From: Aplysia californica
Taxonomy: Eukaryota; Mollusca; Gastropoda; Aplysiida; Aplysiidae
Length of the DNA stretch: 64,000 nucleotides
NCBI RefSeq assembly: GCF_000002075.1
Contig: NW_004797344.1
Coordinates: 1,092,422-1,156,421, forward strand
Direction of reading: 5' to 3'
How positions within the stretch are numbered: the stretch's first letter is position 1; every line of letters starts with the position of its first letter. Below, piece by piece: positions 39,901-54,900 of the stretch. A model generated the notes under the pieces. That model made no database searches. It was given only the letters and a program-made list of their open reading frames with translations, and was not told the origin of the DNA. A program made the translations under genes and the position numbers.

Positions 39901-42900
39901 CGTGAGTAGAGCAGTATTATATTTGGACTGTGAGTGTGTCTGTGTCTGTATCGAATACAAAAGTGGGCACGCCGGGGAAAATGTGTGTTGTGTTTACGCG
40001 TGACGTTGATTTTTGACAAATTGTTTTCTTCCGTTTTCACATTTCTGTTTGTTAAGTTTAAGGTTCTTGCTGGTGGAATGTGGGAGGGGTCTTAGGGACT
40101 TAATGAATTAGGCTTTTTTAGACAGAATGAGCAAAGTTTATGTCTAATTTTGAGAAAAACACGAGTGATGGTTTGACAGTGGGTTTTCATAAGTAGATTT
40201 ACTCGTGTGTACATAGCTAGCCTGACTAGGAAATGGCTTTTGCGTTGGCATGGAGGGAATCTGGGATGAGCCATTCATCCATTCGATGACAGAGGGAAAT
40301 GGAACATTAGCTCATGAGTAGGGGGATATAGCAGTACTGGTTGAGTAAGCTGCGTAGAAGACATTGTGATGGGTGTTTGAGGAGAAGCGTTTGACTGTGA
40401 TTGAAAGCATGTTTTTTTCTGGTTTCAGTGCGTCCCAAGACACCAACCCTGAGCAGAGCTCCTACAGATGCTACCATTGAGAGCGGCACATCTGTGACGT
40501 TGACATGTGCAACACTGAGCAGTGGAGTTGTGACCTACACATTTTCACAGGGCAGCACCCAGGTTCAAAGCGGCTCCAGCGCCACATACGATTTGGCAAG
40601 TGCTGCCACCTCAGACACTGGGTCTTACACGTGTATTGCCAGCATCAGTTCAGTGGACTCCGTTGCCAGCAACACAGAGACCATGACAGTTGTCGGTGAG
40701 TATGATGTCAAGTTCTAGGAGGGCAGGGAATAAGGAAGAGAGATGAGACTGAGAGAGGAGTATTTTGTCCCTTTGTGACACGGTTGACAGAAAAGAAGGA
40801 TGGAAGAGGAACCTCCATTTGATGTTGTCTGCTGTAGGTTTACGTGCTGGTGAGAAGCAGCGTGGTTGAGCATACTCTTCTGTTTGTTTCCTCAGATAAA
40901 CCAACGACGCCCACTTTGGCTACCGACAATAGTGACCCAACGGATGGCGATGCCATAACACTGACGTGTACAGCCACAGAGGCCGCGGTAAATAACTATG
41001 AGTTCAAACTGGGCTCAACGTCACTGGCTTCTGGAAGTAGCAGCACATATTCCATAAGCACTGCAACTATCGGCGCAGATGATGGCAGCTACACCTGTAT
41101 TGTGTCCATCGACACCGTGGCCTCAGATGCCAGTAGTGCCGTGGTCGTTGCGCGTGAGTAGAGCAGTATTATATTTGGACTGTGAGTGTGTCTGTGTCTG
41201 TATCGAATACAAAAGTGGGCACGCCGGGGAAAATGTGTGTTGTGTTTACGCGTGACGTTGATTTTTGACAAATTGTTTTCTTCCGTTTTCACATTTCTGT
41301 TTGTTAAGTTTAAGTTTCTTGCTGGTGGAATGTGGGAGGGGTCTTAAGGACTTAATGAATGAGGGTTTTTTTTAGACAGAAAGAAGAGGAAAGTTTATGC
41401 CTTAGTTTTGATGAAAACACGAGTGATGATTTGACAGTGGGTTTTCATAAGTAGATTTACTCGTGTGTACATAGCTAGCCTGACTAGGAAATGGCTTTTG
41501 CGTTGGCATGGAGGGAATCTGGGATGAGCCATTCATCCATTCGATGACAGAGGGAAATGGAACATTAGCTCATGAGTAGGGGGATATAGCAGTACTGGTT
41601 GAGTAAGCTGCGTAGAAGACATTGTGATGGGTGTTTGAGGAGAAGCGTTTGACTGTGATTGAAAGCATGTTTTTTTTCTGGTTTCAGTGCGTCCCAAGAC
41701 ACCAACCCTGAGCAGAGCTCCTACAGATGCTACCATTGAGAGCGGCACATCTGTGACGTTGACATGTGCAACACTGAGCAGTGGAGTTGTGACCTACACA
41801 TTTTCACAGGGCAGCACCCAGGTTCAAAGCGGCTCCAGCGCCACATACGATTTGGCAAGTGCTGCCACCTCAGACACTGGGTCTTACACGTGTATTGCCA
41901 GCATCAGTTCAGTGGACTCCGTTGCCAGCAACACAGAGACCATGACAGTTGTCGGTGAGTATGATGTCAAGTTCTAGGAGGGCAGGGAATAAGGAAGAGA
42001 GATGAGACTGAGAGAGGAGTATTTTGTCCCTTTGTGACACGGTTGACAGAAAAGAAGGATGGAAGAGGAACCTCCATTTGATGTTGTCTGCTGTAGGTTT
42101 ACGTGCTGGTGAGAAGCAGCGTGGTTGAGCATACTCTTCTGTTTGTTTCCTCAGATAAACCAACGACGCCCACTTTGGCTACCGACAATAGTGACCCAAC
42201 GGATGGCGATGCCATAACACTGACGTGTACAGCCACAGAGGCCGCGGTAAACAACTATGAGTTCAAACTGGGCTCAACGTCACTGGCTTCTGGAAGTAGC
42301 AGCACATATTCCATAAGCACTGCAACTATCGGCGCAGATGATGGCAGCTACACCTGTATTGTGTCCATCGACACCGTGGCCTCAGATGCCAGTAGTGCCG
42401 TGGTCGTTGCGCGTGAGTAGAGCAGTATTATATTTGGACTGTGAGTGTGTCTGTGTCTGTATCGAATACAAAAGTGGGCACGCCGGGGAAAATGTGTGTT
42501 GTGTTTACGCGTGACGTTGATTTTTGACAAATTGTTTTCTTCCGTTTTCACATTTCTGTTTGTTAAGTTTAAGGTTCTTGCTGGTGGAATGTGGGAGGGG
42601 TCTTAGGGACTTAATGAATTAGGCTTTTTTAGACAGAATGAGCAAAGTTTATGTCTAATTTTGAGAAAAACACGAGTGATGGTTTGACAGTGGGTTTTCA
42701 TAAGTAGATTTACTCGTGTGTACATAGCTAGCCTGACTAGGAAATGGCTTTTGCGTTGGCATGGAGGGAATCTGGGATGAGCCATTCATCCATTCGATGA
42801 CAGAGGGAAATGGAACATTAGCTCATGAGTAGGGGGATATAGCAGTACTGGTTGAGTAAGCTGCGTAGAAGACATTGTGATGGGTGTTTGAGGAGAAGCG

Positions 42901-45900
42901 TTTGACTGTGATTGAAAGCATGTTTTTTTCTGGTTTCAGTGCGTCCCAAGACACCAACCCTGAGCAGAGCTCCTACAGATGCTACCATTGAGAGCGGCAC
43001 ATCTGTGACGTTGACATGTGCAACACTGAGCAGTGGAGTTGTGACCTACACATTTTCACAGGGCAGCACCCAGGTTCAAAGCGGCTCCAGCGCCACATAC
43101 GATTTGGCAAGTGCTGCCACCTCAGACACTGGGTCTTACACGTGTATTGCCAGCATCAGTTCAGTGGACTCCGTTGCCAGCAACACAGAGACCATGACAG
43201 TTGTCGGTGAGTATGATGTCAAGTTCTAGGAGGGCAGGGAATAAGGAAGAGAGATGAGACTGAGAGAGGAGTATTTTGTCCCTTTGTGACACGGTTGACA
43301 GAAAAGAAGGATGGAAGAGGAACCTCCATTTGATGTTGTCTGCTGTAGGTTTACGTGCTGGTGAGAAGCAGCGTGGTTGAGCATACTCTTCTGTTTGTTT
43401 CCTCAGATAAACCAACGACGCCCACTTTGGCTACCGACAATAGTGACCCAACGGATGGCGATGCCATAACACTGACGTGTACAGCCACAGAGGCCGCGGT
43501 AAATAACTATGAGTTCAAACTGGGCTCAACGTCACTGGCTTCTGGAAGTAGCAGCACATATTCCATAAGCACTGCAACTATCGGCGCAGATGATGGCAGC
43601 TACACCTGTATTGTGTCCATCGACACCGTGGCCTCAGATGCCAGTAGTGCCGTGGTCGTTGCGCGTGAGTAGAGCAGTATTATATTTGGACTGTGAGTGT
43701 GTCTGTGTCTGTATCGAATACAAAAGTGGGCACGCCGGGGAAAATGTGTGTTGTGTTTACGCGTGACGTTGATTTTTGACAAATTGTTTTCTTCCGTTTT
43801 CACATTTCTGTTTGTTAAGTTTAAGGTTCTTGCTGGTGGAATGTGGGAGGGGTCTTAGGGACTTAATGAATTAGGCTTTTTTAGACAGAATGAGCAAAGT
43901 TTATGTCTAATTTTGAGAAAAACACGAGTGATGGTTTGACAGTGGGTTTTCATAAGTAGATTTACTCGTGTGTACATAGCTAGCCTGACTAGGAAATGGC
44001 TTTTGCGTTGGCATGGAGGGAATCTGGGATGAGCCATTCATCCATTCGATGACAGAGGGAAATGGAACATTAGCTCATGAGTAGGGGGATATAGCAGTAC
44101 TGGTTGAGTAAGCTGCGTAGAAGACATTGTGATGGGTGTTTGAGGAGAAGCGTTTGACTGTGATTGAAAGCATGTTTTTTTCTGGTTTCAGTGCGTCCCA
44201 AGACACCAACCCTGAGCAGAGCTCCTACAGATGCTACCATTGAGAGCGGCACATCTGTGACGTTGACATGTGCAACACTGAGCAGTGGAGTTGTGACCTA
44301 CACATTTTCACAGGGCAGCACCCAGGTTCAAAGCGGCTCCAGCGCCACATACGATTTGGCAAGTGCTGCCACCTCAGACACTGGGTCTTACACGTGTATT
44401 GCCAGCATCAGTTCAGTGGACTCCGTTGCCAGCAACACAGAGACCATGACAGTTGTCGGTGAGTATGATGTCAAGTTCTAGGAGGGCAGGGAATAAGGAA
44501 GAGAGATGAGACTGAGAGAGGAGTATTTTGTCCCTTTGTGACACGGTTGACAGAAAAGAAGGATGGAAGAGGAACCTCCATTTGATGTTGTCTGCTGTAG
44601 GTTTACGTGCTGGTGAGAAGCAGCGTGGTTGAGCATACTCTTCTGTTTGTTTCCTCAGATAAACCAACGACGCCCACTTTGGCTACCGACAATAGTGACC
44701 CAACGGATGGCGATGCCATAACACTGACGTGTACAGCCACAGAGGCCGCGGTAAACAACTATGAGTTCAAACTGGGCTCAACGTCACTGGCTTCTGGAAG
44801 TAGCAGCACATATTCCATAAGCACTGCAACTATCGGCGCAGATGATGGCAGCTACACCTGTATTGTGTCCATCGACACCGTGGCCTCAGATGCCAGTAGT
44901 GCCGTGGTCGTTGCGCGTGAGTAGAGCAGTATTATATTTGGACTGTGAGTGTGTCTGTGTCTGTATCGAATACAAAAGTGGGCACGCCGGGGAAAATGTG
45001 TGTTGTGTTTACGCGTGACGTTGATTTTTGACAAATTGTTTTCTTCCGTTTTCACATTTCTGTTTGTTAAGTTTAAGGTTCTTGCTGGTGGAATGTGGGA
45101 GGGGTCTTAGGGACTTAATGAATTAGGCTTTTTTAGACAGAATGAGCAAAGTTTATGTCTAATTTTGAGAAAAACACGAGTGATGGTTTGACAGTGGGTT
45201 TTCATAAGTAGATTTACTCGTGTGTACATAGCTAGCCTGACTAGGAAATGGCTTTTGCGTTGGCATGGAGGGAATCTGGGATGAGCCATTCATCCATTCG
45301 ATGACAGAGGGAAATGGAACATTAGCTCATGAGTAGGGGGATATAGCAGTACTGGTTGAGTAAGCTGCGTAGAAGACATTGTGATGGGTGTTTGAGGAGA
45401 AGCGTTTGACTGTGATTGAAAGCATGTTTTTTTTCTGGTTTCAGTGCGTCCCAAGACACCAACCCTGAGCAGAGCTCCTACAGATGCTACCATTGAGAGC
45501 GGCACATCTGTGACGTTGACATGTGCAACACTGAGCAGTGGAATTGTGACCTACACATTTTCACAGGGCAGCACCCAGGTTCAAAGCGGCTCCAGCGCCA
45601 CATACGATTTGGCAAGTGCTGCCACCTCAGACACTGGGTCTTACACGTGTATTGCCAGCATCAGTTCAGTGGACTCCGTTGCCAGCAACACAGAGACCAT
45701 GACAGTTGTCGGTGAGTATGATGTCAAGTTCTAGGAGGGCAGGGAATAAGGAAGAGAGATGAGACTGAGAGAGGAGTATTTTGTCCCTTTGTGACACGGT
45801 TGACAGAAAAGAAGGATGGAAGAGGAACCTCCATTTGATGTTGTCTGCTGTAGGTTTACGTGCTGGTGAGAAGCAGCGTGGTTGAGCATACTCTTCTGTT

Positions 45901-48900
45901 TGTTTCCTCAGATAAACCAACGACGCCCACTTTGGCTACCGACAATAGTGACCCAACGGATGGCGATGCCATAACACTGACGTGTACAGCCACAGAGGCC
46001 GCGGTAAACAACTATGAGTTCAAACTGGGCTCAACGTCACTGGCTTCTGGAAGTAGCAGCACATATTCCATAAGCACTGCAACTATCGGCGCAGATGATG
46101 GCAGCTACACCTGTATTGTGTCCATCGACACCGTGGCCTCAGATGCCAGTAGTGCCGTGGTCGTTGCGCGTGAGTAGAGCAGTATTATATTTGGACTGTG
46201 AGTGTGTCTGTGTCTGTATCGAATACAAAAGTGGGCACTCCGGGGAAAATGTGTGTTGTGTTTACGCGTGACATTGATCTTTGACAAATTGTTTTCTTCC
46301 GTTTTCACATTTCTGTTTGTTAAGTTTAAGTTTCTTGCTGGTGGAATGTGGGAGGGGTCTTAAGGACTTAATGAATGAGGGTTTTTTTTTAGACAGAAAG
46401 AAGAGGAAAGTTTATGCCTTAGTTTTGATGAAAACACGAGTGATGATTTGACAGTGGGTTTTCATAAGTAGATTTACTCGTGTGTACATAGCTAGCCTGA
46501 CTAGGAAATGGCTTTTGCGTTGGCATGGAGGGAATCTGGGATGAGCCATTCATCCATTCGATGACAGAGGGAAATGGAACATTAGCTCATGAGTAGGGGG
46601 ATATAGCAGTACTGGTTGAGTAAGCTGCGTAGAAGACATTGTGATGGGTGTTTGAGGAGAAGCGTTTGACTGTGATTGAAAGCATGTTTTTTTCTGGTTT
46701 CAGTGCGTCCCAAGACACCAACCCTGAGCAGAGCTCCTACAGATGCTACCATTGAGAGCGGCACATCTGTGACGTTGACATGTGCAACACTGAGCAGTGG
46801 AGTTGTGACCTACACATTTTCACAGGGCAGCACCCAGGTTCAAAGCGGCTCCAGCGCCACATATGATTTGGCAAGTGCTGCCACCTCAGACACTGGGTCT
46901 TACACGTGTATTGCCAGCATCAGTTCAGTGGACTCCGTTGCCAGCAACACAGAGACCATGACAGTTGTCGGTGAGTATGATGTCAAGTTCTAGGAGGGCA
47001 GGGAATAAGGAAGAGAGATGAGACTGAGAGAGGAGTATTTTGTCCCTTTGTGACACGGTTGACAGAAAAGAAGGATGGAAGAGGAACCTCCATTTGATGT
47101 TGTCTGCTGTAGGTTTACGTGCTGGTGAGAAGCAGCGTGGTTGAGCATACTCTTCTGTTTGTTTCCTCAGATAAACCAACGACGCCCACTTTGGCTACCG
47201 ACAATAGTGACCCAACGGATGGCGATGCCATAACACTGACGTGTACAGCCACAGAGGCCGCGGTAAACAACTATGAGTTCAAACTGGGCTCAACGTCACT
47301 GGCTTCTGGAAGTAGCAGCACATATTCCATAAGCACTGCAACTATCGGCGCAGATGATGGCAGCTACACCTGTATTGTGTCCATCGACACCGTGGCCTCA
47401 GATGCCAGTAGTGCCGTGGTCGTTGCGCGTGAGTAGAGCAGTATTATATTTGGACTGTGAGTGTGTCTGTGTCTGTATCGAATACAAAAGTGGGCACGCC
47501 GGGGAAAATGTGTGTTGTGTTTACGCGTGACGTTGATTTTTGACAAATTGTTTTCTTCCGTTTTCACATTTCTGTTTGTTAAGTTTAAGGTTCTTGCTGG
47601 TGGAATGTGGGAGGGGTCTTAAGGACTTAATGAATTAGGCTTTTTTAGACAGAAAGAAGAGGAAAGTTTATGCCTTAGTTTTGATGAAAACACGAGTGAT
47701 GATTTGACAGTGGGTTTTCATAAGTAGATTTACTCGTGTGTACATAGCTAGCCTGACTAGGAAATGGCTTTTGCGTTGGCATGGAGGGAATCTGGGATGA
47801 GCCATTCATCCATTCGATGACAGAGGGAAATGGAACATTAGCTCATGAGTAGGGGGATATAGCAGTACTGGTTGAGTAAGCTGCGTAGAAGACATTGTGA
47901 TGGGTGTTTGAGGAGAAGCGTTTGACTGTGATTGAAAGCATGTTTTTTTTCTGGTTTCAGTGCGTCCCAAGACACCAACCCTGAGCAGAGCTCCTACAGA
48001 TGCTACCATTGAGAGCGGCACATCTGTGACGTTGACATGTGCAACACTGAGCAGTGGAGTTGTGACCTACACATTTTCACAGGGCAGCACCCAGGTTCAA
48101 AGCGGCTCCAGCGCCACATACGATTTGGCAAGTGCTGCCACCTCAGACACTGGGTCTTACACGTGTATTGCCAGCATCAGTTCAGTGGACTCCGTTGCCA
48201 GCAACACAGAGACCATGACAGTTGTCGGTGAGTATGATGTCAAGTTCTAGGAGGGCAGGGAATAAGGAAGAGAGATGAGACTGAGAGAGGAGTATTTTGT
48301 CCCTTTGTGACACGGTTGACAGAAAAGAAGGATGGAAGAGGAACCTCCATTTGATGTTGTCTGCTGTAGGTTTACGTGCTGGTGAGAAGCAGCGTGGTTG
48401 AGCATACTCTTCTGTTTGTTTCCTCAGATAAACCAACGACGCCCACTTTGGCTACCGACAATAGTGACCCAACGGATGGCGATGCCATAACACTGACGTG
48501 TACAGCCACAGAGGCCGCGGTAAACAACTATGAGTTCAAACTGGGCTCAACGTCACTGGCTTCTGGAAGTAGCAGCACATATTCCATAAGCACTGCAACT
48601 ATCGGCGCAGATGATGGCAGCTACACCTGTATTGTGTCCATCGACACCGTGGCCTCAGATGCCAGTAGTGCCGTGGTCGTTGCGCGTGAGTAGAGCAGTA
48701 TTATATTTGGACTGTGAGTGTGTCTGTGTCTGTATCGAATACAAAAGTGGGCACGCCGGGGAAAATGTGTGTTGTGTTTACGCGTGACGTTGATTTTTGA
48801 CAAATTGTTTTCTTCCGTTTTCACATTTCTGTTTGTTAAGTTTAAGGTTCTTGCTGGTGGAATGTGGGAGGGGTCTTAGGGACTTAATGAATTAGGCTTT

Positions 48901-51900
48901 TTTAGACAGAATGAGCAAAGTTTATGTCTAATTTTGAGAAAAACACGAGTGATGGTTTGACAGTGGGTTTTCATAAGTAGATTTACTCGTGTGTACATAG
49001 CTAGCCTGACTAGGAAATGGCTTTTGCGTTGGCATGGAGGGAATCTGGGATGAGCCATTCATCCATTCGATGACAGAGGGAAATGGAACATTAGCTCATG
49101 AGTAGGGGGATATAGCAGTACTGGTTGAGTAAGCTGCGTAGAAGACATTGTGATGGGTGTTTGAGGAGAAGCGTTTGACTGTGATTGAAAGCATGTTTTT
49201 TTTCTGGTTTCAGTGCGTCCCAAGACACCAACCCTGAGCAGAGCTCCTACAGATGCTACCATTGAGAGCGGCACATCTGTGACGTTGACATGTGCAACAC
49301 TGAGCAGTGGAGTTGTGACCTACACATTTTCACAGGGCAGCACCCAGGTTCAAAGCGGCTCCAGCGCCACATACGATTTGGCAAGTGCTGCCACCTCAGA
49401 CACTGGGTCTTACACGTGTATTGCCAGCATCAGTTCAGTGGACTCCGTTGCCAGCAACACAGAGACCATGACAGTTGTCGGTGAGTATGATGTCAAGTTC
49501 TAGGAGGGCAGGGAATAAGGAAGAGAGATGAGACTGAGAGAGGAGTATTTTGTCCCTTTGTGACACGGTTGACAGAAAAGAAGGATGGAAGAGGAACCTC
49601 CATTTGATGTTGTCTGCTGTAGGTTTACGTGCTGGTGAGAAGCAGCGTGGTTGAGCATACTCTTCTGTTTGTTTCCTCAGATAAACCAACGACGCCCACT
49701 TTGGCTACCGACAATAGTGACCCAACGGATGGCGATGCCATAACACTGACGTGTACAGCCACAGAGGCCGCGGTAAACAACTATGAGTTCAAACTGGGCT
49801 CAACGTCACTGGCTTCTGGAAGTAGCAGCACATATTCCATAAGCACTGCAACTATCGGCGCAGATGATGGCAGCTACACCTGTATTGTGTCCATCGACAC
49901 CGTGGCCTCAGATGCCAGTAGTGCCGTGGTCGTTGCGCGTGAGTAGAGCAGTATTATATTTGGACTGTGAGTGTGTCTGTGTCTGTATCGAATACAAAAG
50001 TGGGCACGCCGGGGAAAATGTGTGTTGTGTTTACGCGTGACGTTGATTTTTGACAAATTGTTTTCTTCCGTTTTCACATTTCTGTTTGTTAAGTTTAAGT
50101 TTCTTGCTGGTGGAATGTGGGAGGGGTCTTAAGGACTTAATGAATGAGGGTTTTTTTTAGACAGAAAGAAGAGGAAAGTTTATGCCTTAGTTTTGATGAA
50201 AACACGAGTGATGATTTGACAGTGGGTTTTCATAAGTAGATTTACTCGTGTGTACATAGCTAGCCTGACTAGGAAATGGCTTTTGCGTTGGCATGGAGGG
50301 AATCTGGGATGAGCCATTCATCCATTCGATGACAGAGGGAAATGGAACATTAGCTCATGAGTAGGGGGATATAGCAGTACTGGTTGAGTAAGCTGCGTAG
50401 AAGACATTGTGATGGGTGTTTGAGGAGAAGCGTTTGACTGTGATTGAAAGCATGTTTTTTTTCTGGTTTCAGTGCGTCCCAAGACACCAACCCTGAGCAG
50501 AGCTCCTACAGATGCTACCATTGAGAGCGGCACATCTGTGACGTTGACATGTGCAACACTGAGCAGTGGAGTTGTGACCTACACATTTTCACAGGGCAGC
50601 ACCCAGGTTCAAAGCGGCTCCAGCGCCACATACGATTTGGCAAGTGCTGCCACCTCAGACACTGGGTCTTACACGTGTATTGCCAGCATCAGTTCAGTGG
50701 ACTCCGTTGCCAGCAACACAGAGACCATGACAGTTGTCGGTGAGTATGATGTCAAGTTCTAGGAGGGCAGGGAATAAGGAAGAGAGATGAGACTGAGAGA
50801 GGAGTATTTTGTCCCTTTGTGACACGGTTGACAGAAAAGAAGGATGGAAGAGGAACCTCCATTTGATGTTGTCTGCTGTAGGTTTACGTGCTGGTGAGAA
50901 GCAGCGTGGTTGAGCATACTCTTCTGTTTGTTTCCTCAGATAAACCAACGACGCCCACTTTGGCTACCGACAATAGTGACCCAACGGATGGCGATGCCAT
51001 AACACTGACGTGTACAGCCACAGAGGCCGCGGTAAACAACTATGAGTTCAAACTGGGCTCAACGTCACTGGCTTCTGGAAGTAGCAGCACATATTCCATA
51101 AGCACTGCAACTATCGGCGCAGATGATGGCAGCTACACCTGTATTGTGTCCATCGACACCGTGGCCTCAGATGCCAGTAGTGCCGTGGTCGTTGCGCGTG
51201 AGTAGAGCAGTATTATATTTGGACTGTGAGTGTGTCTGTGTCTGTATCGAATACAAAAGTGGGCACGCCGGGGAAAATGTGTGTTGTGTTTACGCGTGAC
51301 GTTGATTTTTGACAAATTGTTTTCTTCCGTTTTCACATTTCTGTTTGTTAAGTTTAAGGTTCTTGCTGGTGGAATGTGGGAGGGGTCTTAGGGACTTAAT
51401 GAATTAGGCTTTTTTAGACAGAATGAGCAAAGTTTATGTCTAATTTTGAGAAAAACACGAGTGATGGTTTGACAGTGGGTTTTCATAAGTAGATTTACTC
51501 GTGTGTACATAGCTAGCCTGACTAGGAAATGGCTTTTGCGTTGGCATGGAGGGAATCTGGGATGAGCCATTCATCCATTCGATGACAGAGGGAAATGGAA
51601 CATTAGCTCATGAGTAGGGGGATATAGCAGTACTGGTTGAGTAAGCTGCGTAGAAGACACTGTGATGGGTGTTTGAGGAGAAGCGTTTGACTGTGATTGA
51701 AAGCATGTTTTTTTCTGGTTTCAGTGCGTCCCAAGACACCAACCCTGAGCAGAGCTCCTACAGATGCTACCATTGAGAGCGGCACATCTGTGACGTTGAC
51801 ATGTGCAACACTGAGCAGTGGAGTTGTGACCTACACATTTTCACAGGGCAGCACCCAGGTTCAAAGCGGCTCCAGCGCCACATACGATTTGGCAAGTGCT

Positions 51901-54900
51901 GCCACCTCAGACACTGGGTCTTACACGTGTATTGCCAGCATCAGTTCAGTGGACTCCGTTGCCAGCAACACAGAGACCATGACAGTTGTCGGTGAGTATG
52001 ATGTCAAGTTCTAGGAGGGCAGGGAATAAGGAAGAGAGATGAGACTGAGAGAGGAGTATTTTGTCCCTTTGTGACACGGTTGACAGAAAAGAAGGATGGA
52101 AGAGGAACCTCCATTTGATGTTGTCTGCTGTAGGTTTACGTGCTGGTGAGAAGCAGCGTGGTTGAGCATACTCTTCTGTTTGTTTCCTCAGATAAACCAA
52201 CGACGCCCACTTTGGCTACCGACAATAGTGACCCAACGGATGGCGATGCCATAACACTGACGTGTACAGCCACAGAGGCCGCGGTAAACAACTATGAGTT
52301 CAAACTGGGCTCAACGTCACTGGCTTCTGGAAGTAGCAGCACATATTCCATAAGCACTGCAACTATCGGCGCAGATGATGGCAGCTACACCTGTATTGTG
52401 TCCATCGACACCGTGGCCTCAGATGCCAGTAGTGCCGTGGTCGTTGCGCGTGAGTAGAGCAGTATTATATTTGGACTGTGAGTGTGTCTGTGTCTGTATC
52501 GAATACAAAAGTGGGCACGCCGGGGAAAATGTGTGTTGTGTTTACGCGTGACGTTGATTTTTGACAAATTGTTTTCTTCCGTTTTCACATTTCTGTTTGT
52601 TAAGTTTAAGGTTCTTGCTGGTGGAATGTGGGAGGGGTCTTAGGGACTTAATGAATTAGGCTTTTTTAGACAGAATGAGCAAAGTTTATGTCTAATTTTG
52701 AGAAAAACACGAGTGATGGTTTGACAGTGGGTTTTCATAAGTAGATTTACTCGTGTGTACATAGCTAGCCTGACTAGGAAATGGCTTTTGCGTTGGCATG
52801 GAGGGAATCTGGGATGAGCCATTCATCCATTCGATGACAGAGGGAAATGGAACATTAGCTCATGAGTAGGGGGATATAGCAGTACTGGTTGAGTAAGCTG
52901 CGTAGAAGACACTGTGATGGGTGTTTGAGGAGAAGCGTTTGACTGTGATTGAAAGCATGTTTTTTTCTGGTTTCAGTGCGTCCCAAGACACCAACCCTGA
53001 GCAGAGCTCCTACAGATGCTACCATTGAGAGCGGCACATCTGTGACGTTGACATGTGCAACACTGAGCAGTGGAGTTGTGACCTACACATTTTCACAGGG
53101 CAGCACCCAGGTTCAAAGCGGCTCCAGCGCCACATACGATTTGGCAAGTGCTGCCACCTCAGACACTGGGTCTTACACGTGTATTGCCAGCATCAGTTCA
53201 GTGGACTCCGTTGCCAGCAACACAGAGACCATGACAGTTGTCGGTGAGTATGATGTCAAGTTCTAGGAGGGCAGGGAATAAGGAAGAGAGATGAGACTGA
53301 GAGAGGAGTATTTTGTCCCTTTGTGACACGGTTGACAGAAAAGAAGGATGGAAGAGGAACCTCCATTTGATGTTGTCTGCTGTAGGTTTACGTGCTGGTG
53401 AGAAGCAGCGTGGTTGAGCATACTCTTCTGTTTGTTTCCTCAGATAAACCAACGACGCCCACTTTGGCTACCGACAATAGTGACCCAACGGATGGCGATG
53501 CCATAACACTGACGTGTACAGCCACAGAGGCCGCGGTAAACAACTATGAGTTCAAACTGGGCTCAACGTCACTGGCTTCTGGAAGTAGCAGCACATATTC
53601 CATAAGCACTGCAACTATCGGCGCAGATGATGGCAGCTACACCTGTATTGTGTCCATCGACACCGTGGCCTCAGATGCCAGTAGTGCCGTGGTCGTTGCG
53701 CGTGAGTAGAGCAGTATTATATTTGGACTGTGAGTGTGTCTGTGTCTGTATCGAATACAAAAGTGGGCACGCCGGGGAAAATGTGTGTTGTGTTTACGCG
53801 TGACGTTGATTTTTGACAAATTGTTTTCTTCCGTTTTCACATTTCTGTTTGTTAAGTTTAAGTTTCTTGCTGGTGGAATGTGGGAGGGGTCTTAGGGACT
53901 TAATGAATTAGGCTTTTTTAGACAGAATGAGCAAAGTTTATGTCTAATTTTGAGAAAAACACGAGTGATGGTTTGACAGTGGGTTTTCATAAGTAGATTT
54001 ACTCGTGTGTACATAGCTAGCCTGACTAGGAAATGGCTTTTGCGTTGGCATGGAGGGAATCTGGGATGAGCCATTCATCCATTCGATGACAGAGGGAAAT
54101 GGAACATTAGCTCATGAGTAGGGGGATATAGCAGTACTGGTTGAGTAAGCTGCGTAGAAGACACTGTGATGGGTGTTTGAGGAGAAGCGTTTGACTGTGA
54201 TTGAAAGCATGTTTTTTTCTGGTTTCAGTGCGTCCCAAGACACCAACCCTGAGCAGAGCTCCTACAGATGCTACCATTGAGAGCGGCACATCTGTGACGT
54301 TGACATGTGCAACACTGAGCAGTGGAGTTGTGACCTACACATTTTCACAGGGCAGCACCCAGGTTCAAAGCGGCTCCAGCGCCACATACGATTTGGCAAG
54401 TGCTGCCACCTCAGACACTGGGTCTTACACGTGTATTGCCAGCATCAGTTCAGTGGACTCCGTTGCCAGCAACACAGAGACCATGACAGTTGTCGGTGAG
54501 TATGATGTCAAGTTCTAGGAGGGCAGGGAATAAGGAAGAGAGATGAGACTGAGAGAGGAGTATTTTGTCCCTTTGTGACACGGTTGACAGAAAAGAAGGA
54601 TGGAAGAGGAACCTCCATTTGATGTTGTCTGCTGTAGGTTTACGTGCTGGTGAGAAGCAGCGTGGTTGAGCATACTCTTCTGTTTGTTTCCTCAGATAAA
54701 CCAACGACGCCCACTTTGGCTACCGACAATAGTGACCCAACGGATGGCGATGCCATAACACTGACGTGTACAGCCACAGAGGCCGCGGTAAACAACTATG
54801 AGTTCAAACTGGGCTCAACGTCACTGGCTTCTGGAAGTAGCAGCACATATTCCATAAGCACTGCAACTATCGGCGCAGATGATGGCAGCTACACCTGTAT

